This document shows positions 58,796-64,000 of a stretch of DNA of 64,000 bases, piece after piece. How positions within the stretch are numbered: the stretch's first letter is position 1; each line of letters begins with the position of its first letter. The DNA comes from Scolanthus callimorphus (taxonomy: Eukaryota > Cnidaria > Anthozoa > Actiniaria > Edwardsiidae): positions 14,041,912-14,105,911 of the forward strand of contig CM066920.1 of assembly GCA_033964015.1 (NCBI GenBank), given 5' to 3'. The notes beneath the pieces were generated by a model. That model was not told the origin of the DNA, did not search any database, and saw only the letters and a list, made by a program, of their open reading frames with translations. Position numbers and translations under genes: made by a program.

Positions 58796-61493
58796 TTACT
58801 CCGGTGCGACTCTGTTCTTATCGCAAGTAAATAATGCAGTGAATTGGTGCCGGAACTTCTTGGAAATGAAAGTGTACATAATGGATTGAGCATGAAGCTG
58901 GACTTAGCGAACAGGCTGGGCAACAAGAGACCTGGAAGACTTACGTCATGGCCTGTTGAACAAATATAAATAGGTTAATAAGGGCATGACTGGCTTTAGT
59001 ATCAATAAAGAGCGGGATAAGCGCAGGTCGAGCGGAGGCCGAGACCGGGAACGCAAGACGCGAGGACCAACGCGGGACGAACGCGGGATGATGTTAAATG
59101 TTTCTGTTAAAGTCGTACTAGTACGGAACGCGGGAACGGAGACGGCCAAAGAAGGAGACGCGTGAAGCGTGAAGGAAGCAGAACGGAAGGTTTCCTTTTT
59201 ACGTCTCCGCTTACGCTTAAGTCGCTAATGTCACGACGATTTTCACACGAACTAGACGGAGACGGAGACGTAAAGAACGCTTGAGTTGTGTGAAAATCAA
59301 AGAACGGAGAGGTAGACGTAAGTGTGAAGGAAGCAGAACGGAAGGTTTCCTTTTTTACGTCTCCGCTTACGCTTAAGTCGCTAATGTCACGACGATTTTC
59401 ACACGAACTAGACGGAGACGGAGACGTAAAGAACGCTTGAGTTGTGTGAAAATCAAAGAACGGAGAGGTAGACGTAAGTGTGAAGGAAGCAGAACGGAAG
59501 GTTTCCTTATTTGCGCCGCTTACGTCGCTGTCACGACTATTTTCACAAAAACGTATAAATCTCTTACGTCTTCGTCTCCTTCTGCGTCTCCGCTTGTTTT
59601 ACTAGTGAAAATCCGGCTTAACGCCAAAGCCAGATCGTCGAACCGGATTGTGACAGCGGTGAGGAGCAAGCCCAGTTCACACTAGCGACAACGACATAAG
59701 CACGACGTCACGCGAACACTTTTTTCCCATTAGAAGGCGAAAATTTAAATAAGGACACAATACTGTAGAAATAAAGCAATTTTAACATGCTGCACTAAAA
59801 ATCCTCAGCTTTTCATCTTAGTGTTTCTTGTTTAAAACAGGTCACCAGGGTCGACAGCCACAAGACCATAAACGATATTCTATAACAGTGTTAACCGACT
59901 GTCGGCCCTTCTCTGCTCTAGCGATTTGCACCCCAGCTCCTGTAGCATGGATTACACGCTGTCTAGGCGGTGGTACCGGGCCAGTACCCAGCGGGCGCCT
60001 TTCGCTGCACCATCTTTATGCGGTGCGCACCGTTGCTCTCGACTCCTTTCCTAGGATCCCAAATAGCTGCGCAATACTCTAGCTTAGGTCTTAAGATAGC
60101 TACAAATGCTTTTTCCTTAAGAACAGCTGATCTCACTTAAAGGTTTCTGTTTAGGAACCCAAGCGTACATTTGCCCTTTCCCGTTGTTTTTGCGATGTGG
60201 TGGTTCTATTTAGATCACTTGACAAACGGAGGCCATGGTATTTAGAGGTGGTGACTGATCTCAGGACAACACCGTGCAGGGTGTAGTCGTACATACCCAT
60301 TGTCCTTTTGAGGCTCACACGGTAATGTCGGTAATGTGAACCTGGCTTAACGCTACGCCACGCGTGCATACCTGTAACAAGAAGAAGGGTCACGACGGCG
60401 TACGGCGTCCAAGCCACTAGATATGCACCAATCAACAGCAGCAGACGAAGAGCGAATGCGATTTGTTGGGTAAGAGCGGCTCGCTTGTGCTCCGGCATCT
60501 GGATAATGCACTGCATCGTCATCTCGGACACTTTCTTTTTCACCTACGATGGATACAGTCAACATATCAAAACAGTGTTAGTCGTTCTTCACAAAACAGT
60601 GCGGGGCTGCCTGTGTGTTTTTTTTCCTTATTTTCAAATTCCCCCACCAGCAGGCCCGATGCCCGACGAAAAATCCACGAAGGTGACACGAGATCGCGCG
60701 TTACCTGTTGCATAGAGCAGATTTCGTAGTACTATGAAAAGTGCCGTGACACGGCTTCGCTCGTTCGCGGCGCGGCACGATCTTGACTTGTTGTAGATAC
60801 GGTCGCGGCGCGGCACAACTTTGTCGCGGCGGGGCACAACTTTGTTGCGGAACTTTTTACAGTCATAGGAAATCTGCTCTATAAGTTTTACCGGCTTACC
60901 TTGAAGATATTGTAGTAGCTGAACAACATGAGGCCAAGAGGCACGAAGAACACGCCAATGAACATACACGCGTAGTAGGCCTTGTCCGAGGGGCGGTCAT
61001 CGTCCCATCGCAGAGCGCAGGTAATGTTTCCATTCTCCAATCCGTATCGCGCCCAACCAAACACTGGCGCCACGCTGAAGAGGAGAGAGTACAACCACAG
61101 GCAACCCACGATAACACAAGCCTTGGTCTTGGAGAAGAAGTGACCTGACGAGTAAGCGTACCTTTCAATGGTGAGGTACTTCTCGAATGCCAAGGAACCA
61201 AGGTGTGTGCAAGAAACCACGCCGAGTAAATATATCAAGAAGGCGTGAAATTGGCAGCCCGTCAAACCAAACGGCCAAGAACCTTGCACTAAAGCGTGAA
61301 GGGCCATTGGTACAGCGATGGCAGATGCTAGCAAATCCCCGGCGGAGATACTGAGAATGAAAATGTCGGGTACTTGCAAGGAGTACATGTGCCGCATAAG
61401 TACTATTATGACGATCAAATTAGCGAACGTCCCGGCGACTGTGATCGTGCCAAAGTAGCCGGCGATGATCTGGTACCACCACGGGTTATCCAT
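58796..61493 (-). CDS. Opsin (rhodopsin-like GPCR), cnidarian type, with a 1-base frameshift in TM7
   Basis: Exons 61493-60900, 60543-60372 and about 58952-58796, joined in phase. Seven hydrophobic helices are recognisable. Retinal-binding lysine is in PSLFAKSSFML (about K272). Cys80 and Cys159 match the conserved disulfide. Glu153, six residues before Cys159, matches Glu181 of bovine rhodopsin, a counterion in many invertebrate opsins. The TM3-end triad is EKY (104-106) rather than D/ERY, and the position of bovine Glu113 is His83. TM6 has AWTPYAVV. TM7 reads FMLNP and then, one frame later, MYTFISKKFR, which restores NPxxY and helix 8 with tripeptide SKK. A single base is missing near 58879. 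The third exon's acceptor (58953 versus a later one) was chosen because it keeps Trp243-to-Lys272 spacing near normal. G-protein partner unknown. Confidence 0.88.
59169..59635. repeat. 155-bp tandem duplication plus a partial third unit in the opsin intron
   Basis: GTGAAGGAAGCAGAACGGAA starts at 59169, 59324 and 59480, spacing 155 and 156. The first two units are nearly identical; the third diverges after about 35 bases. Each unit carries GACGGAGACGGAGACGTAAA and its approximate complement ACGTCTCCGC, so it can fold on itself. Confidence 0.9.
59840..60335 (-). pseudogene. LINE (non-LTR retrotransposon) reverse transcriptase relic
   Basis: Read on the minus strand, 60320-60160 encodes MYDYTLHGVVLRSVTTSKYH followed by GLRLSSDL, close to the Y-x-LHG...KYLG-x-x-x-SSDL signature near the C-terminal end of non-LTR reverse transcriptases. 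Beyond a stop, the frames continue with VLKEKAFVAILRPKLEYCAA and IWDP, then MVQRKA and ELGCKSLEQRRADSRL, again typical of this region, with several frame changes. It is a dead 5'-truncated copy sitting in the second opsin intron. Clade (CR1- or jockey-like) is a guess. Confidence 0.75.
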
Positions 61494-64000
61494 GGGCTGC
61501 CTGTGGTGAAAGACGGTTCAATTGTGGTTGTGGTTGAATTGCGAATTTGGCTTCTCTCGCCTTGCTGTTCTAGACTTCCCTGTTGGGTCTTCAAAGTGAA
61601 CTTGTTTGCTCTGCACCTTCCGCAGGAAAAAAACAAAAGGAACAAATAGTTAAGTTCCTTTCAAATTTAACGGTATTGAACGGATGGGACATTTACCGTT
61701 CTAAAAACCGTTTAGGAGAAACCAAACCTCAGACGGTCTTTCGAGGTTGCTGTTTATAGCGTTGATGCTTGCAGTCCAAAGAGTTGCTGAGTTTATCAAC
61801 AAGACAAGTTTCTCTTAAGGCGTATTTAGCCACCTACGCGATTCATCTGCGCGTTGGCAAGGCCTGGGGCATGGCGTTATAGTTCACTAACGACTTCCTT
61901 CAGCCAAGCAGTCCTTTTATGCAACAAAGGACGAATTACGAAACACAAAACTGACGAAAGCAAGTCAGCTGTTTTCTGTGAAATTTACTAGCTGCTTCGT
62001 TTCCTATTCTATTTGTTTATTGCAACGTTTCATCTTGAAACATCAAGGAACAAAGTGACCTGAACAACTATTTCTTAAACGGATGCCGGACATTTTCTTT
62101 TATCATGAAGTATTACTTGTATAATGCTTTTTAAAATTCCTTATTAGATGTATCCGAAGAAAAATAAAATAAAGTAAGACGCCAAGAAGCCATTCAGTGA
62201 CAAATTGCAGAAATTCGAAAATGTTTTGAAATCTTTCTTTTTCCGCTTCCATTGTTAATTTTTAAGAAAACAATGCAAAGCGTTTTTTTGCCAAACAAAC
62301 TCTTTCAAAAGCTACACTTATCCACAATATTTTAAAAGCCTCTAAAACATTTTGCAAATCTTTTTTGCGATAAGTAAAAAAGCTAATCAAATTACCAATT
62401 ATCTTTTGTCTCTGGGAAAACTACTACCCCATTTGGAAATGCCGAAGGGCAGAATTTGTTCTAAACAACAACAACCAAAGGTTGAGATTTATGTTAAACG
62501 CCGTGGAAAAATGGTGTTTTGCTGACGTTTCGAGCGTTAGCCTTTCGACGGAGCAAAGAGCAGACCACCTAGTTTCCCGTAAAACTAGTCATACCAGAAT
62601 TTGCTCTAGTTTGACAGACGTCTGGAACTGTCTACGAAATTGTTTGGAATCTTGAACCCAAAAATGCTGACCCACCCAAAATAAGAAATAAATCTAAACA
62701 TCAAATTTTCTCTGCGTCTTAATTTTCTCTCGGAAACATGAGGGGGAATAGGATTTTTAGAATGACCTATTAATTTTGAAATTACAGGAAGACTTAGAGA
62801 AAGATGGTGTGCAAAGGTAAACATGCAAGGTAATAATTCATTTTGATCCGTTATTTTTGCTCACCAAAACAACTTTGCTTTCCAAAACGTTTGCGATGTA
62901 ATATTTTTGGTCTTCTTTTGAAGAAAAAAGGATGCTATCTATATACACCTATTTAAGAAAAGGTTGCACCGACAACTCTCCGTTGTTAGCCCGCGATGCG
63001 TCTTTGGAGAAACTAAGAGCGATATTCTCGTGTTATCCCAGTGTAACATTTGCGGTTATGAAATGTGTATTTTCAAATCGTTTTGGCATAAATAGGGTGA
63101 TAAGTATGGTTACTTGTCCTGAAAATCAGTGTTCATGATTCTGTTTTGGTATACTTATTTCCTCCCATGACGCACCGCGGGCTAAAACGGACGAGTCGTG
63201 TGATGGTGCAACCTTTGGTGTACTTTCTATTTCAGAAACCATCACAACTGTCGTTGTAGCCCGCGATGCGTCATCCCCGGCAAATATACAGTTTCAGAAA
63301 ATTTAGTATAATTTGGTTAAGTATTGACGGAATTATAGGACCTCACAAATACAGAGTTTTGTATGGGATTTTCACCATAAGCCTCTCTGGCCTCGTTTTG
63401 GTGTACTTCGGATGCTTATATCTCGTCAAGGATTTGCTGGTTTCAACTCAACCCCACAAATGCTTTGAAAGTTGTCAGGCACTATAACTTTTTATAATTT
63501 TCATGTCAAAATTTCAAATAGCTTTAAACTCGTGCAAATGAGCGGCGGCCATTATGAAAGTGGTGTATACGCTTAGTAGAAATGGCACTCCCAACGAACG
63601 TCAGCGTTTAGCTTCAATCGGGACAGTACGGATTAAATCCAGAATTTACAAAGAAATGAATCGAATAGAAGTTGCTCTCTGCACTACAGTGCATTTACAG
63701 CCATTCTCAGTTACACGCGGTCGCCGGGAAAAAAAGCTTGCAAGCGAAAACTCGTTTTTCTGGGGTAGCACTATTTCGAGATACAAGATGCAAAGATACG
63801 AAGATACGAAGATACAAAGATACGAAGATACAAAGAAACGAAGATAGAAAGATACGAAGATACTAAGATACAAGGTATCGGATTTCTCATATGTATTAGT
63901 GTTACCCGGGTTTCAGCCTCTATATTTTCAAAATATAGATGCAGATGCTCATTTTAGCTTAGAAAATATATTGTACTAACGCCGCTTTTGATGGAAATTC
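61494..64000. other. Upstream of the opsin, no gene supported
   Basis: Directly before the opsin start lies a probable 5' UTR. Further on, TAGCCCGCGATGCGTC occurs at 62987 and 63259 in direct orientation with an inverted relative at about 63170 (GACGCACCGCGGGCTA), suggesting MITE pieces. GTTTTGCTGACGTTTCGAGC near 62516 is a repeat fragment. No conserved coding exon was found on either strand. Confidence 0.5.
63785..63873. repeat. Microsatellite-like GATACGAA/GATACAAA repeat
   Basis: About ten units of 8-9 bases alternating AGATACGA and AGATACAA. Frames across it are low complexity. Confidence 0.88.

Noticed and set aside
60634..60969. 111-codon minus frame overlapping the opsin exon 1 end
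   Set aside because: It is an alternate frame crossing the donor at 60899 and the GCGGCGCGGCAC repeat in intron 1.

Overview
The window is AT-rich animal DNA with long introns, very small exons and dense short repeats. It looks like an anthozoan cnidarian, most likely a stony coral. That assignment is inference, based on an opsin with cnidarian-like features, the high intron density and the abundance of palindromic MITE-like elements; no taxon-specific marker was checked.

Three protein-coding genes can be supported. (1) Positions 1-33927, minus strand: most of an ARAP gene (ArfGAP with RhoGAP domain, ankyrin repeat and PH domains). I assembled 26 exons by splice sites, continuous codon phase and protein similarity. 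They give SAM, a long proline/tyrosine-rich linker, PH1, PH2, a complete ArfGAP zinc finger, an ankyrin-like stretch and most of PH3. The RhoGAP, RA and last PH domains should lie beyond the left edge. (2) Positions 53690-55860, plus strand: a two-coding-exon GT31 family beta-1,3-glycosyltransferase, a Golgi type II membrane enzyme. (3) Positions 58796-61493, minus strand: a three-exon opsin with the retinal-binding lysine. The ARAP and opsin frames are each interrupted by one missing base within otherwise conserved coding sequence. Both look like assembly indels, although a real allele or early decay cannot be excluded.

The 20 kb between ARAP and the glycosyltransferase (about 33.9-53.7 kb) holds no gene I can support. 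It is dominated by mobile DNA. The largest item is a 6.0 kb foldback-type element (38547-44558) whose inverted arms carry long tandem-repeat arrays and which is bounded by an exact 9-bp repeat. A second foldback element with tandem-repeat arms (47930-49011) has a 7-bp flanking repeat, and a third (26147-27301) lies in an ARAP intron. ARAP introns also contain TTAA-flanked elements with long inverted repeats (7268-9158, 9163-9388, 28611-29855), a tRNA-derived SINE, and many hairpin MITEs. The opsin's second intron carries a decayed LINE reverse transcriptase fragment.

The genes are not functionally linked in any visible way: ARAP acts on Arf/Rho GTPases at membranes, the GT31 enzyme extends glycans in the Golgi, and the opsin senses light. 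The most unusual feature of the window is the set of unrelated inverted-repeat elements that share one architecture, with palindromic arms built partly of minisatellite.
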